64,000 nucleotides of DNA from Rugamonas fusca (GCF_014042365.1 NZ_JACEZS010000004.1:1-64000); one strand, 5' to 3'. Positions 17,720 through 27,087 are shown, counted from the stretch's first letter. Notes: generated from the sequence alone by a model not told the origin. Translations and numbers: made by a program.

Positions 17720-17821
17720 TCAAGATTGCCCTGCTGAAGCAAGACAATGCTCGCTGGCCCGGGACCGCGCGTCGCGCGGCAACCCGCTGTACCGATGTTT
17801 GCACACTCAGGAGAAAAACAG

Positions 17822-19765
17822 ATGGATAGGGATAGCAGCAACAAGGCAGGCAATGAACTGGATACCGAAGTCGTCAACGCACGACGCGGTTTCCTCGGCA
17901 AGAGCGCGATGCTGGGCCTGGCTGGCGCCACGCTGGGGCTGGCCGGCTGCAAGGAAGAGGGCAGTGCCGCCAAGGGCAGCGCCTCCGCGTCGGCGGCAGC
18001 CGCGGCCAAGGGCGGCGGTGGCCACGAAATCGCACCGGGCCAGCTGGATGACTACTATGCCTTCACCAGCGCCGGCCACGGCGGCGAAGCGCGCATCATC
18101 GGGCTGCCATCGGGCCGCACGCTGAAACGCATCCCCGTGTTCAACATCGACTGCATGGTCGGCTGGGGTATCACCAACGAATCGAAGAAGATCATCGGCA
18201 CCAAGGCCGATGGTTCGCTCGAATACAAGACCGGCGACACCCACCACGTGCACGGCAGCTACAAGGACGGCACCTATGACGGCCGCTTCCTGTGGGTCAA
18301 CGACAAGATCCATTCGCGCCTGGCCCGCATCCGCATGGATACGATGGAATGCGACAAGATCACCAAGCTGCCCAACGTGATGGGCTTCCACGGCATCTTC
18401 CCGGACAAGTGCGACCCGGTCGATCCGAAGATCAACTACACCACCCGGGTGTTCTGCGGCGCCGAGTTCCACATCCCGCTGCCCAACGATGGCCACGATG
18501 TGAACGATCCGGACAAATGGGGTTGCCTGTTCACCTGCGTGGACGCCGACTCCATGGAAGTGAAATGGCAGTGTCGCGTGGACGGCAACATGGACCTGGT
18601 GGCCACCTCGTACGACGGCAAGCTGGCCGCCTCCAACCAGTACAACACGGAAAACGGCCACGACCTGACGAGCATGATGTCGGCCGAGCGCGACGCCTGC
18701 GTGTTCTTCAACGTGGCCCGCATTGAAGCGATGGTCAAGGCCGGCAAATTCGTCACCATCGGCAGCTCCAAGGTGCCCGTGGTCGATGGCCGCAAGGCCG
18801 CCAATGGCGATCCGAAATCGGCCCTCACCTGCTACGTCCCGGTCGGCAAGAATCCGCACGGCGTGAACGCCAGCCCGGACGGCAAGTACTTCGTCTGCTC
18901 GGGCAAGCTGTCGCCCACGGCCACCGTGATCGACCTGTCGCTGGTGCTCAAGTGGTTCGCCGGCGAACTGAAGACCGAACGCGACGCCGTGGTGGCCGAG
19001 CCGGAAATCGGCCTGGGCCCACTGCACACGGCCTTCGACGGCCGCGGCAATGCCTACACCTCGCTGTTCCTGGACAGCCAGTGCGTGAAATGGAACGTGG
19101 ACGCCGCCATCGCCCAGTACAAGGGCGACAAGAACGCCAAGGTCATCATCGAGAAGATGGACGTGCACTACCAGCCCGGCCACAACTACGCCTCGATGGG
19201 CGAGACCAAGGAAGCGGACGGCAAGTACCTGAACTCGGGTAACAAGTTCTCCAAGGACCGTTTCCTGCCGGTCGGCCCGCTGCATCCGGAAACGGAACAG
19301 CTGATCGACATCAGCGGCGCGACCATGAAGCTGGTGGCCGACCACACGGCGTATTCGGAACCGCACGACGGCATCATCGTGCGCCGCGACGTGGTCAAGA
19401 CGCGCCAGATCTACAACATGGATGACTTCCCGCTGGCCGTGAAACCGGAGAACGCCGGCATCACCCGCCAGGGCAACAAGGTCACCGTGCGCATGATGTC
19501 GGTGGCGCCGAACTACAGCCTGCCGGAGATCAAGGTCAAGAAGGGCGACGAAGTGACGCTGATCCTGACCAACCACGACAAGGTGGAAGACCTGACCCAC
19601 GGTTGCGCGATCCCGACCTACGACATCTGCTTCATCGTCAACCCGCAGGAGACCAAGTCGGTCACCTTCAAGGCTGACCATGCCGGTGCGTTCTGGATCT
19701 ACTGCACCCACTTCTGCCACGCGCTGCACCTGGAAATGCGCAGTCGTCTGCTGGTGGAAGCGTAA
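17822..19765 (+). CDS. nosZ: Nitrous-oxide reductase NosZ (clade I, Tat-exported)
   Basis: Encodes 647 aa. The ATG at 17822 follows AGGAG by 8 nt. A twin-arginine signal (ARRGFLGKSAMLGLAG) directs folded export, which marks clade I (typical) enzymes. The seven-bladed propeller carries the CuZ histidines, including DTHHVHGS near residue 140. The C-terminal cupredoxin domain holds the CuA site CTHFCHALHLEM (about residue 628). The enzyme reduces N2O to N2 in the periplasm using electrons from cytochrome c. It opens a cluster nosZRDFYL-cyt c-nosX with short gaps or overlaps. The signal peptide ends in LAGC, which resembles a lipobox, so lipidation cannot be excluded. Likely induced via the upstream FNR-type box. 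Confidence 0.97.
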   Translation: MDRDSSNKAGNELDTEVVNARRGFLGKSAMLGLAGATLGLAGCKEEGSAAKGSASASAAAAAKGGGGHEIAPGQLDDYYAFTSAGHGGEARIIGLPSGRTLKRIPVFNIDCMVGWGITNESKKIIGTKADGSLEYKTGDTHHVHGSYKDGTYDGRFLWVNDKIHSRLARIRMDTMECDKITKLPNVMGFHGIFPDKCDPVDPKINYTTRVFCGAEFHIPLPNDGHDVNDPDKWGCLFTCVDADSMEVKWQCRVDGNMDLVATSYDGKLAASNQYNTENGHDLTSMMSAERDACVFFNVARIEAMVKAGKFVTIGSSKVPVVDGRKAANGDPKSALTCYVPVGKNPHGVNASPDGKYFVCSGKLSPTATVIDLSLVLKWFAGELKTERDAVVAEPEIGLGPLHTAFDGRGNAYTSLFLDSQCVKWNVDAAIAQYKGDKNAKVIIEKMDVHYQPGHNYASMGETKEADGKYLNSGNKFSKDRFLPVGPLHPETEQLIDISGATMKLVADHTAYSEPHDGIIVRRDVVKTRQIYNMDDFPLAVKPENAGITRQGNKVTVRMMSVAPNYSLPEIKVKKGDEVTLILTNHDKVEDLTHGCAIPTYDICFIVNPQETKSVTFKADHAGAFWIYCTHFCHALHLEMRSRLLVEA

Positions 19766-19780
19766 GAAGCCGGGCTGACG

Positions 19781-22000
19781 ATGACAATCAGTTTTCGTTT
19801 GCCCCGTGTCGTGCGGCACTGCCTGGTGCTGCTCGGCGCGTTGTTGACCGTGCTGTGCGCCATCCCGGCGCGCGCCACGGTCTACGACGCCGAGCTGCCT
19901 CCGGCGCTGCTGCACGGCCCGGATCTGTGTGCCTACGCGCCGTGCGCCGACGTGCTGCCGCAGGCCACGCGCTTTTCGCAGCGCAAAGGCGCGCCTGCCT
20001 ACGTGGAAGCGTGGGGCAAGGGCGCGGACCAGCATGAGAAACTGCTGGGTTATGTGTTCCTCTCGACCGACGTGGTCGATATTCCCGCTTATTCCGGCAA
20101 ACCCGTCGTGACCCTGATCGGCATGGACCGCCAGGGCGTCATCACGGGGGTGCGCGTACTGAAACACTCCGAACCCATCCTGCTGGCCGGCATTCCCGAG
20201 TCGGCGCTCTTGAAATTCATCGGCCAGTACGTGGGCCGCAAGGGCGACGCCAAGCTCGAGATCGGCCATGGCGACGCGGCCACCGGCGCCGTCGGGCTGG
20301 ACGCCATCAGCGGCGCCACCGTCACCGCCATCGCGGAAAACCAGGTCATCTCGCGCAGCGCCTACGAGATCGGGCGCCAGGTCGGCATCTTCACCACGGC
20401 CGAGCGGCCGCCCGCGCACTTCACCGCGCTCAACGAGCGGCTCGACTGGGCCAAGCTGGCCGCCGAAGGCAGCATCGGCCACCTGCTGGTGCCGGCCGCC
20501 GAGGTGGGCGCCAGCGACAGCGGCGGTCCCTACATGGACCTGTATTTCGGCTACCTCAACGTGCCGACCATCGGCAACAGCATCCTGGGCGAGCATGGCT
20601 ACCAGCGCCTGATGGAAGACCTGAAACCCAATGAGCACGCGATCTTCGTGATCGCCAAGGGCCAGACCTCGTTCAAGGGTTCGGGCTTCGTGCGCGGCGG
20701 TATCTATGACCGCATCCAGGTGCGCCAGGACCCCGTCACGTTCACTTTCCGCGACACGGACTACCTGAACCTGTACCGGCTGGAGCCGAAGGACGTACCG
20801 GAGTTCAAGGAGTCGGGCATCTTCATCATCCGTTCCAAGGATTTCAACCCGGCCTGGCCGTGGCAGCTCACCATGCTGGCCAACAAACCGGACCCCGAGC
20901 ATGGCGGCAAGGCCTTCGTCCACTTCGACCAGCAATACTGGCTGGCTGACCGCTACCTCGAAGGTGGCCGGCCGAAAGTGGTGCAGCCGGAAGCGGCCTG
21001 GAAAGCCCTGTGGCGCAACAACGCGCTGGTGGGCGCCGCCTTCGTGGTGGTGCTGGGCGCGGCCGCGTTCTGGTATGCGCGCCGCGACCAGCTGGTGCGC
21101 GCCTCGAAGCGCAAGCACAAGCCCCTGATCAGCGGCCCGCGCACGGCGCTGTGGATCATCAGCGTGGGCTTCTTCGGCTTCTACCTGAAGGCGCAGCCCA
21201 GCATCACGCAGATCATGACGTGGTTCCACTCCATCCTGCATCAGTGGAAGTGGGAGCTGTTCCTGTCCGACCCGTACATCTTCACGTTCTGGTGGTTCAT
21301 CATCGGCACCGTGTTCCTGTGGGGCCGCGGCCTGTTCTGCGGCTGGTTGTGCCCGTTCGGCTCGCTGCAGCACCTGGCCCTGAAATTCGGCGCCATCGTC
21401 GGGCTGAAGAAATACCAGCGCCTGCTGCCCAAGGCCTTGCACGACAAGCTCAAGTGGATCAAGTACGGCGTGTTCTTCGTGTTGCTGGGCGTGTCGTTCT
21501 ATTCGATGGAAATGGCCGAGAAGCTGGCCGAGATCGAGCCGTTCAAGACCACCTTCCTGGTGGGCGTGTGGAACCGCACGTGGCCGTTCTGGATCTTCAT
21601 CGGCGGTATCCTGGGCCTGTCCATGTTCACCGAGCGGCCGTACTGCAAGTACATCTGCCCGATGGGCGCCGGCCTGGCCATCCCGAGCAAGTTCCGCCTG
21701 TTCGGCCTGAAGCGCAAGGCCGAATGCCAGACCTGCCACGCTTGCGCGGCCGGTTGCGGCTCGCACGCGATCGACAAGAACGGCAAGATCGACCAGATGG
21801 AATGCCTGTTGTGCCTGGACTGCATGGTCATGTACTACGACGACCATGCCTGCCCACCGCTGGTCAAGGAGCGCAAGCGCCGCACCAACGCGGGCCAGGC
21901 GCTCACGCCGATCAACGACCAGGGCTACTTCATTTCCCTCGACAGTTTGCGCAGCACCCTGAAAGAGCGGCGTCCGGCCGCCGAACAGGAGTCGCTGTGA
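19781..22000 (+). CDS. nosR: NosR, membrane flavoprotein/ferredoxin for N2O respiration
   Basis: Encodes 739 aa. After a signal sequence, the periplasmic FMN-binding domain carries the covalent flavin motif SGATVTA (about residue 180). Several membrane helices follow (about 420-620) with the cytoplasmic CxxxCP motifs CGWLCPFG (about 520) and CKYICPMG (about 622). Two polyferredoxin-like cysteine clusters lie at the C-terminus (CQTCHACAAGC about 649, CLLCLDC about 675). NosR is needed for nosZ expression and electron supply to NosZ. The FMN is attached by an ApbE-type transferase, supplied here by the nosX gene downstream. Its stop overlaps the nosD GTG start. Confidence 0.95.
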   Translation: MTISFRLPRVVRHCLVLLGALLTVLCAIPARATVYDAELPPALLHGPDLCAYAPCADVLPQATRFSQRKGAPAYVEAWGKGADQHEKLLGYVFLSTDVVDIPAYSGKPVVTLIGMDRQGVITGVRVLKHSEPILLAGIPESALLKFIGQYVGRKGDAKLEIGHGDAATGAVGLDAISGATVTAIAENQVISRSAYEIGRQVGIFTTAERPPAHFTALNERLDWAKLAAEGSIGHLLVPAAEVGASDSGGPYMDLYFGYLNVPTIGNSILGEHGYQRLMEDLKPNEHAIFVIAKGQTSFKGSGFVRGGIYDRIQVRQDPVTFTFRDTDYLNLYRLEPKDVPEFKESGIFIIRSKDFNPAWPWQLTMLANKPDPEHGGKAFVHFDQQYWLADRYLEGGRPKVVQPEAAWKALWRNNALVGAAFVVVLGAAAFWYARRDQLVRASKRKHKPLISGPRTALWIISVGFFGFYLKAQPSITQIMTWFHSILHQWKWELFLSDPYIFTFWWFIIGTVFLWGRGLFCGWLCPFGSLQHLALKFGAIVGLKKYQRLLPKALHDKLKWIKYGVFFVLLGVSFYSMEMAEKLAEIEPFKTTFLVGVWNRTWPFWIFIGGILGLSMFTERPYCKYICPMGAGLAIPSKFRLFGLKRKAECQTCHACAAGCGSHAIDKNGKIDQMECLLCLDCMVMYYDDHACPPLVKERKRRTNAGQALTPINDQGYFISLDSLRSTLKERRPAAEQESL

Positions 22001-23313
22001 CCACGCACAGACGGGGCGAGACGCGGCCGGTGTTAGCGCACCGGCTGCGGGTCTGGCTGCTGGCATGCGCCAGCGGCCTCGCCATCCTGGGCACGGCGGC
22101 CGATGGGGCGGCCGCCGTGTTGCGGGTAACGCCGGACCAGTCGATCGCGGCGGCCGTGGCGCGCGCCGCGCCCGGCGACACGGTGGAGGTGGAACGCGGC
22201 GACTACCGCGAGCACCTGCGCATCGACAAGCCGCTCACGCTGCGCGGCCTCGATCACCCCACCATCAGCGGCGGCGGCACGGGCGACGTGATCCGCGTGA
22301 CGGGCAAGGATGTCACCATCGCCGGCTTCAACGTGCGCGACAGCGGCCTCGACCTCGATGCCCAGAACGCCGGCGTGTACGTGGTCCCCGGCGCCCACCG
22401 CGTCACCATCGCCGACTGCGCGCTGGTGTTCAACCTGTTCGGCATCTGGCTGGAAAACTCGGACGACGCCAAGGTGCTGCGCAACGTCATCACGGGACGG
22501 CGCGACCTGATGTCCGTCAAGCGCGGCAATGGCATCCAGGTCTACAACACGCGCGGTGCGCAGATCATCGACAACAACATCAGTTTTACCCGCGACGGCA
22601 TCTACGTGGACGTGTCGCGTGACGCCCTGTTCCGGGGTAACAAGATTCACCACGTGCGCTATGGCACCCACTACATGAACACCAACCACAGCACGTGGGA
22701 AAACAACGAGTCCTACCTGAACCGGGGCGGGCTGGCCCTGATGGAAGTGCGCAACCTGATCGTGCGCAACAACGTCGCCTGGGGCAATACGGACCACGGC
22801 ATCATGCTGCGCACCATCCAGGACTCCGTGATCGAACACAACGTGGTGGCCGGCAACGGCCGCGGCTTTTTCATCTACGACGCGGAATTCAACGTGGTGC
22901 GCGACAACCTGGTGAGCCACAACCGCATCGGCGTGCACCTGTCGGCCGGTTCCTCGAACAACGAAGTGGATGGCAACGACTTCATCGGCAACGAGGAACA
23001 GGTCAAGTTCGTCGCCGCGCGCGACGTCGAGTGGGGCCGCAAGCAAGGCAATTACTGGAGCAACTACAGCGGCTGGGACCAGGATGGCGACGGCGTGGGC
23101 GACGTGCCCTACGAAGCCAACGACCTGGTGGACCGGCTGAACTGGCAGTACCCGCTGGTCAAGCTGGTGCTGTCGAGCCCCTCGGTGCAGACGCTGCGTT
23201 TCGTGGCGCGCCAGTTCCCGCTGCTGCGCGCACCGAGCATCGTCGACCGCCATCCCCGCACCCGCCCCCTGAACCCCAACTGGAGACGCTGGAATGACAT
23301 CCTCCCCCATTGA
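21997..23313 (+). CDS. nosD: NosD, periplasmic copper-site maturation protein
   Basis: Encodes 438 aa. The start is GTG at 21997, overlapping the nosR stop (GTGA), with AGGAG 5 nt upstream. Residues about 15-40 are a signal peptide (LACASGLAILGTAADGAAA). The rest is a parallel beta-helix (CASH/PbH1 repeats) rich in N and G turns such as NNISFTRDGIYVDVS and GNYWSNYSGWDQDGDG, the latter typical of NosD. It works with the NosFY ABC transporter in assembling the CuZ [4Cu:2S] centre of NosZ, probably in sulfur or copper delivery. It overlaps nosF by 20 nt. Confidence 0.95.
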   Translation: MTTHRRGETRPVLAHRLRVWLLACASGLAILGTAADGAAAVLRVTPDQSIAAAVARAAPGDTVEVERGDYREHLRIDKPLTLRGLDHPTISGGGTGDVIRVTGKDVTIAGFNVRDSGLDLDAQNAGVYVVPGAHRVTIADCALVFNLFGIWLENSDDAKVLRNVITGRRDLMSVKRGNGIQVYNTRGAQIIDNNISFTRDGIYVDVSRDALFRGNKIHHVRYGTHYMNTNHSTWENNESYLNRGGLALMEVRNLIVRNNVAWGNTDHGIMLRTIQDSVIEHNVVAGNGRGFFIYDAEFNVVRDNLVSHNRIGVHLSAGSSNNEVDGNDFIGNEEQVKFVAARDVEWGRKQGNYWSNYSGWDQDGDGVGDVPYEANDLVDRLNWQYPLVKLVLSSPSVQTLRFVARQFPLLRAPSIVDRHPRTRPLNPNWRRWNDILPH

Positions 23314-24214
23314 ACTGGCGCAGGTCAGCAAGTCCTTCGGCGCCGTGCAGGCGCTGCGGGGCGTGTCGCTGTCCGTGGCCCAGGGCGAAATGTTCGGCCT
23401 GATCGGCCACAACGGCGCCGGCAAGAGCACCTTGTTCAAGCTGATGCTGGGCCTGCTGCCGGCCACCACCGGCACCGTGCGCGTGCAAGGCGTGGACACG
23501 GCCAGCCCCGAGTTCCGCCAGGTGCGGCGCCGCATCGGCTACCTGCCGGAAAGCTTCGTCACCTACGACAACCTGACCGGGCTGGAAGTGCTGCAACTGT
23601 TCGCCGACCTCAAGCACGTGCCGCGCCGTGCCTGCGCCGGCGTGCTGGAGCAGGTGGGCATGAGCCTGGCCGCCGGCCGCCGCGTGCACACTTATTCCAA
23701 GGGCATGCGCCAGCGCCTGGGCTTCGCCCAGGCCTTGCTCGGTGACCCGGACCTGATCTTCCTCGACGAGCCCACCAACGGCCTGGACCCGGAAGGCATC
23801 GCCGACTTCTACCGCATCCTGCGCGAGGTGCGCGCGCGCGGCGCCACCATCGTCATCACGTCCCACATCCTGGCCGAGATCCAGGACCGGGTGGACCGGC
23901 TGGTGATCATGCATTCGGGGAAGGTGGCCGAGCAGGGCACCCTGGCCCAGTTGCGCTCGCGCATGGTGCTGCCGTCGCACATCGTGGCCACGCTGCGGCC
24001 CGGCACGGCGGACCAGTTGCAGGCCGCGCTGGCGCCGCTGGACGGCCCCGACCTGCGGCTCGACGGCGCCCAGGCCACCATCGCCTGCCAGTCCGGCGAG
24101 AAGATGGCCGTGCTGGCGGCGCTGTCGGCGCTGGCGCTGGACGTCACCATCCACGAACCGACGCTGGAACAACTGTTCCTCGGCCACGGAGGCGCCCATG
24201 TCCACGCGCATTGA
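23294..24214 (+). CDS. nosF: NosF, ABC transporter ATPase
   Basis: Encodes 306 aa. The ABC ATPase motifs are complete: Walker A GHNGAGKST (about residue 38), signature YSKGMRQR (about 135), Walker B LIFLDEPT (about 155) and the switch histidine in TSHILAEI. A C-terminal extension of about 90 residues follows. It powers NosY in the NosDFY complex that matures the CuZ site of NosZ. It overlaps nosD (20 nt) and nosY (17 nt), implying tight translational coupling. Confidence 0.95.
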   Translation: MTSSPIELAQVSKSFGAVQALRGVSLSVAQGEMFGLIGHNGAGKSTLFKLMLGLLPATTGTVRVQGVDTASPEFRQVRRRIGYLPESFVTYDNLTGLEVLQLFADLKHVPRRACAGVLEQVGMSLAAGRRVHTYSKGMRQRLGFAQALLGDPDLIFLDEPTNGLDPEGIADFYRILREVRARGATIVITSHILAEIQDRVDRLVIMHSGKVAEQGTLAQLRSRMVLPSHIVATLRPGTADQLQAALAPLDGPDLRLDGAQATIACQSGEKMAVLAALSALALDVTIHEPTLEQLFLGHGGAHVHAH

Positions 24215-25022
24215 ATGGTCACAAGTGAAGGTGATCGCCAGCAAGGAGCTGCGCGACCGCCTGCGCAACCGCTGGGTGCTGGCCGTGGCCATCATCTTCG
24301 CGCTGTTCGCGCTGGCCATCGCCTATTTCGGCGCGGCCCAGCAGGGCGAGGTGGGCTTCCACGGCGTGGACGCCACGGTGGCCAGCCTGGTCAGCCTGGT
24401 GATCTACCTGGTGCCGTTGATCGCGCTGATCCTCGGCTACGACGCCATCGTGGGCGAACGCGAACGCGGCTCGCTGGAACTGCTGCAATCGATGCCGATC
24501 ACGCGCGCTGAAATCCTGCTCGGCAAGTACCTGGGCCTGGCCGGTGCGCTGGCTGGCGCCACCGTGGTGGGCTTTGGCGCCGGGCTGCTGCCGCTGTCGG
24601 CCGAGCTGACGGTGCGCGACGGCTACCACTACGCCGGTTTCGTGCTCAGCGCCGTGCTGATGGGCATGGCTTTCCTCAGCATTTCCGTGCTGCTGTCCGT
24701 GATCGCCAGCGACCGTGTGCGCGCCAGCGGCGCGGCGATCGGCCTGTGGTTCTTCTACGTGCTGATTTTCGACTTGTTGCTGATGGGCGGCCTCGTGATG
24801 AGCCAGGGCAAGCTGAGCAGCGCGCTGTTCGGCGCCATTCTCATGTTCAACCCGGCCGACGTGTTCCGTCTGCTCAATATCTTCAGCTCGGAACAGGTGC
24901 AGACCATGTATGGCCTGTCGACCGTGATGCCGGGCGCGCTCACCGATCCATTGGTGCTGCTGGCCATCATGCTGGGCTGGATCGCAGTGCCCTTCCTTTT
25001 CGCAATCCGGAGGTTCAAATGA
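24198..25022 (+). CDS. nosY: NosY, ABC transporter membrane subunit
   Basis: Encodes 274 aa with six predicted membrane helices, starting with WVLAVAIIFALFALAIAYFGAA and ending FLFAIRRFK. It is an ABC-2 type permease with the cytoplasmic coupling segment GERERGSLELLQSMPITRAEILLGKYLGL. It pairs with NosF and NosD for NosZ copper-sulfide cluster assembly. The end overlaps the nosL start by 4 nt (ATGA). Confidence 0.95.
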   Translation: MSTRIEWSQVKVIASKELRDRLRNRWVLAVAIIFALFALAIAYFGAAQQGEVGFHGVDATVASLVSLVIYLVPLIALILGYDAIVGERERGSLELLQSMPITRAEILLGKYLGLAGALAGATVVGFGAGLLPLSAELTVRDGYHYAGFVLSAVLMGMAFLSISVLLSVIASDRVRASGAAIGLWFFYVLIFDLLLMGGLVMSQGKLSSALFGAILMFNPADVFRLLNIFSSEQVQTMYGLSTVMPGALTDPLVLLAIMLGWIAVPFLFAIRRFK

Positions 25023-25549
25023 AGTTCACTACATTGGCGGCGCCGGCCGCCCGCCGCGCCCTGTTCGTGGGCGTGCTGCTGCTGGCGGCCTGCACGCCCA
25101 ACACGCCCAAGGTGGCGGCCCAGGAACCGGGCGCCGACACGGCCTGCGCGCTGGACGGCATGGTGCTGCGCGATTTTCCCGGCCCCAAGGCCCAGATTCA
25201 ATACGCGGAAGGCAAGCCTGATTACTTCTGCGACCTGATGGAATTGTTCGCCGTCGTGCTCGGCCCCGAGCAGAAGCGGGCCGTGGCCGGCTTGTACGTG
25301 CAGGACATGAGCAAGGCCGACTGGGACCACCCCAGCGGCAACTGGATCGAAGCGCGCAGCGCCTTTTACGTGACGGGCAGCCGCAAGCTGGGCTCGATGG
25401 GCCCGACCTTCGGTTCCTTCGCCACCTTGCAGGGGGCGCAGGACTTCGCCGCCGCCCAGGGCGGCAAGGTGCTGCGTTTCGAGCAGATCGGTCGTGACAT
25501 GGTCAGCATGGGTGGCAGCGCCGCCCACGACGACGCCATGTCGCACTGA
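25019..25549 (+). CDS. nosL: NosL, copper-delivery lipoprotein
   Basis: Encodes 176 aa. The ATG at 25019 overlaps the nosY stop and has GGAGG 6 nt upstream. The lipobox LLLAAC gives an outer-membrane lipoprotein. The copper-binding region ACALDGMVLRDFPGPKAQI holds the Cys and Met expected for Cu(I), followed by FCDLMELFAVVL. The WIEARSAFYVTGS and FGSFATLQGAQDFA segments are family-typical. NosL hands Cu(I) to NosD/apo-NosZ. A probable terminator follows, separating the core genes from the cytochrome and nosX. Confidence 0.92.
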   Translation: MKFTTLAAPAARRALFVGVLLLAACTPNTPKVAAQEPGADTACALDGMVLRDFPGPKAQIQYAEGKPDYFCDLMELFAVVLGPEQKRAVAGLYVQDMSKADWDHPSGNWIEARSAFYVTGSRKLGSMGPTFGSFATLQGAQDFAAAQGGKVLRFEQIGRDMVSMGGSAAHDDAMSH

Positions 25550-25553
25550 GAAA

Positions 25554-25602
25554 GGGGGCAATCATGCGTTGACCATCATCACCATCGCCCCCGTGTTTTT
25601 TT
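25554..25602 (+). terminator. Probable rho-independent terminator after nosL
   Basis: GGGGGC (25554-25559) can pair with GCCCCC (25587-25592) across a 27-nt loop, followed by GTG and seven T. The long loop makes it a weak or partial terminator. Confidence 0.5.
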
Positions 25603-25630
25603 GTTCTTTTTTAATTGAGAGTCTATCCCC

Positions 25631-25948
25631 ATGAAATTTGCAACTATCCTGTCCTCCCTGCTGCTGGCCGTCTGCGCCGCCGGTACCGCCCAGGCCGCTC
25701 CTGACCTGGCCAAAGGCGAGAAGATCTACAAGGCCACCTGCCTCGCCTGCCACGGCGCCGGCGTGATGGGCGCACCCAAGTTCGGCGACAAGGCCGCGTG
25801 GAAACCACGCGTGGCCAAGGGTATGCCGGCGCTTTACAAGAGCGCACTGGACGGCTTCAAGATGATGCCCCCCCATGGCGGCAATGCCGCGCTGAAGGAT
25901 GACGAAGTGAAGGCCGCCGTTGACTTCATGGCGACCAAGTCGAGCTGA
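25631..25948 (+). CDS. Cytochrome c5-like monoheme protein
   Basis: Encodes 105 aa with a signal peptide (ILSSLLLAVCAAGTAQA-AP) and one haem motif, CLACH, in ATCLACHGAGVMGAPKFGDKAAW. The axial methionine is likely in FKMMPPHGG. The mature protein of about 83 aa fits cytochrome c5/c555. Lying between nosL and nosX, it is a reasonable electron donor for NosZ, by analogy with cytochromes in other nos clusters; this is inferred from position. It follows a probable terminator and may have its own expression. Confidence 0.87.
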   Translation: MKFATILSSLLLAVCAAGTAQAAPDLAKGEKIYKATCLACHGAGVMGAPKFGDKAAWKPRVAKGMPALYKSALDGFKMMPPHGGNAALKDDEVKAAVDFMATKSS

Positions 25949-25989
25949 GTTTGAACTTGCCGCCACCATCGGGGCGGCAGGATGACCAC

Positions 25990-26011
25990 GGGACCGGGTC
26001 CGCCCGGTCCC
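25990..26011. repeat. Perfect 9-bp stem hairpin between the cytochrome gene and nosX
   Basis: GGGACCGGG pairs with CCCGGTCCC around TCCG, 21 nt before the nosX start and just upstream of its AAGGAGGG ribosome site. A weaker stem (TGCCGCC/GGCGGCA) precedes it. There is no T-run, so mRNA stability or partial attenuation is more likely than termination. Confidence 0.55.
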
Positions 26012-26031
26012 TCACCGCAAGGAGGGCGCAC

Positions 26032-27087
26032 ATGCAAGGTAGTCAGAAAAAGCGCGCCGGATTGCCGGGCTGGCTGGCGACACTGCTCGCGCTGGCGCTG
26101 TGGTCCGGCCTGTTGTCGGGCTGTGCCCGCGAATACCACACCTACAAGACCCAGGGCCACGTGTTCGGCACCGTGGTCGAGATCAGTATCTACGGCGAGA
26201 CGCCGCAGCGGGCCGACGCCCTCAGCGCCGCCGTGCTCAAGGAATTTGACCGGCTGCACCACAAGCTGCACGCCTGGCAGCCCAGCATGCTGACGGGCTT
26301 GAACGATGCCATCGCGGCCGGCCGGCCGTTCGAGGCGGACGCCGAGCTGGTGGGCTTGCTGCAATCGGCGGCCGTCCTGTCGGCCAAGTCCGACTACCTG
26401 TTCAATCCCGCCATCGGCCATTTGATCCGGCTGTGGGGCTTCCAGAGCAGCGACATCCAGGACCAGGGCCCGGCGCCCGGGGAAATTGAACGGTGGGTGG
26501 CGGCCAATCCGCGCCTGTCGGACCTGCGCTACCAGGGCAACACGATCACGAGCACCAACCGCGCCGTGATGATCGACCTGGGCGGCTATGCCAAGGGGTA
26601 CGCGCTGGACCGGGCCGCCCGCATCCTGCGCGATGCCGGCGTGAACGCGGCCCTGATCAACGTGGGCGGCAACATCCTCGCCATCGGCCAGCCCGGCAAG
26701 CGGCCGTGGCAGGTGGGCATCCGCGACCCGCGCGGCGATGGCACGCTGGCCACGCTGTCGCTGCGCGATAACGAGGCGATCGGCACCAGCGGCGATTACG
26801 AGCGCTACTTCATGAAGGATGGCAAGCGCCATCCGCACATCATCGACCCGCGCACGGGCCAGACGATCGATCTGGTCGCATCCGTCACCGTCATCGCCTC
26901 GGGCGGCAGCGATCCGGGCCTGCGCTCGGATGGCAATTCCAAGCCGCTGTTCATCACGGGACCGGCCGGCTGGGAAGCGATGGCCCGGCGCCTGGGCCTG
27001 AAGGAAGTGATGCTGGTCGATGCCCACCACAACGTGGTAATGACGCCGGCCATGCGCGCCCGCATGGATGGCGGGCGGCCGCACTGA
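26032..27087 (+). CDS. nosX: FAD:protein FMN transferase (NosX/ApbE)
   Basis: Encodes 351 aa. AAGGAGGG precedes the ATG by 5 nt. The signal and lipobox (LLSGC) indicate a periplasmic lipoprotein. ApbE motifs are present: HVFGTVVEISIYG, DLGGYAKGYALDRA (metal and FAD binding), NVGGNILAIG and HIIDPRTG. The enzyme attaches FMN from FAD to the threonine of SGAT motifs; its client here is NosR in the same cluster, which defines it as NosX. The gene ends 7 nt before the convergent kinase stop. Confidence 0.92.
   Translation: MQGSQKKRAGLPGWLATLLALALWSGLLSGCAREYHTYKTQGHVFGTVVEISIYGETPQRADALSAAVLKEFDRLHHKLHAWQPSMLTGLNDAIAAGRPFEADAELVGLLQSAAVLSAKSDYLFNPAIGHLIRLWGFQSSDIQDQGPAPGEIERWVAANPRLSDLRYQGNTITSTNRAVMIDLGGYAKGYALDRAARILRDAGVNAALINVGGNILAIGQPGKRPWQVGIRDPRGDGTLATLSLRDNEAIGTSGDYERYFMKDGKRHPHIIDPRTGQTIDLVASVTVIASGGSDPGLRSDGNSKPLFITGPAGWEAMARRLGLKEVMLVDAHHNVVMTPAMRARMDGGRPH

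Noticed and set aside
17598..17804. 68-codon leftward frame upstream of nosZ
   Set aside because: It crosses the FNR-type box and nosZ leader, lacks a ribosome site, and has no family resemblance.
21010..21996. Upstream extension of the nosD frame through nosR
   Set aside because: The GTG at 21997 has a good ribosome site and is followed by a signal peptide; the upstream part is out of frame with nosR and non-coding.
17807..22066. 1,419-codon leftward open frame opposite nosZ and nosR
   Set aside because: A high-GC shadow frame with His/Val/Arg-rich composition; the opposite strand encodes clear NosZ and NosR.
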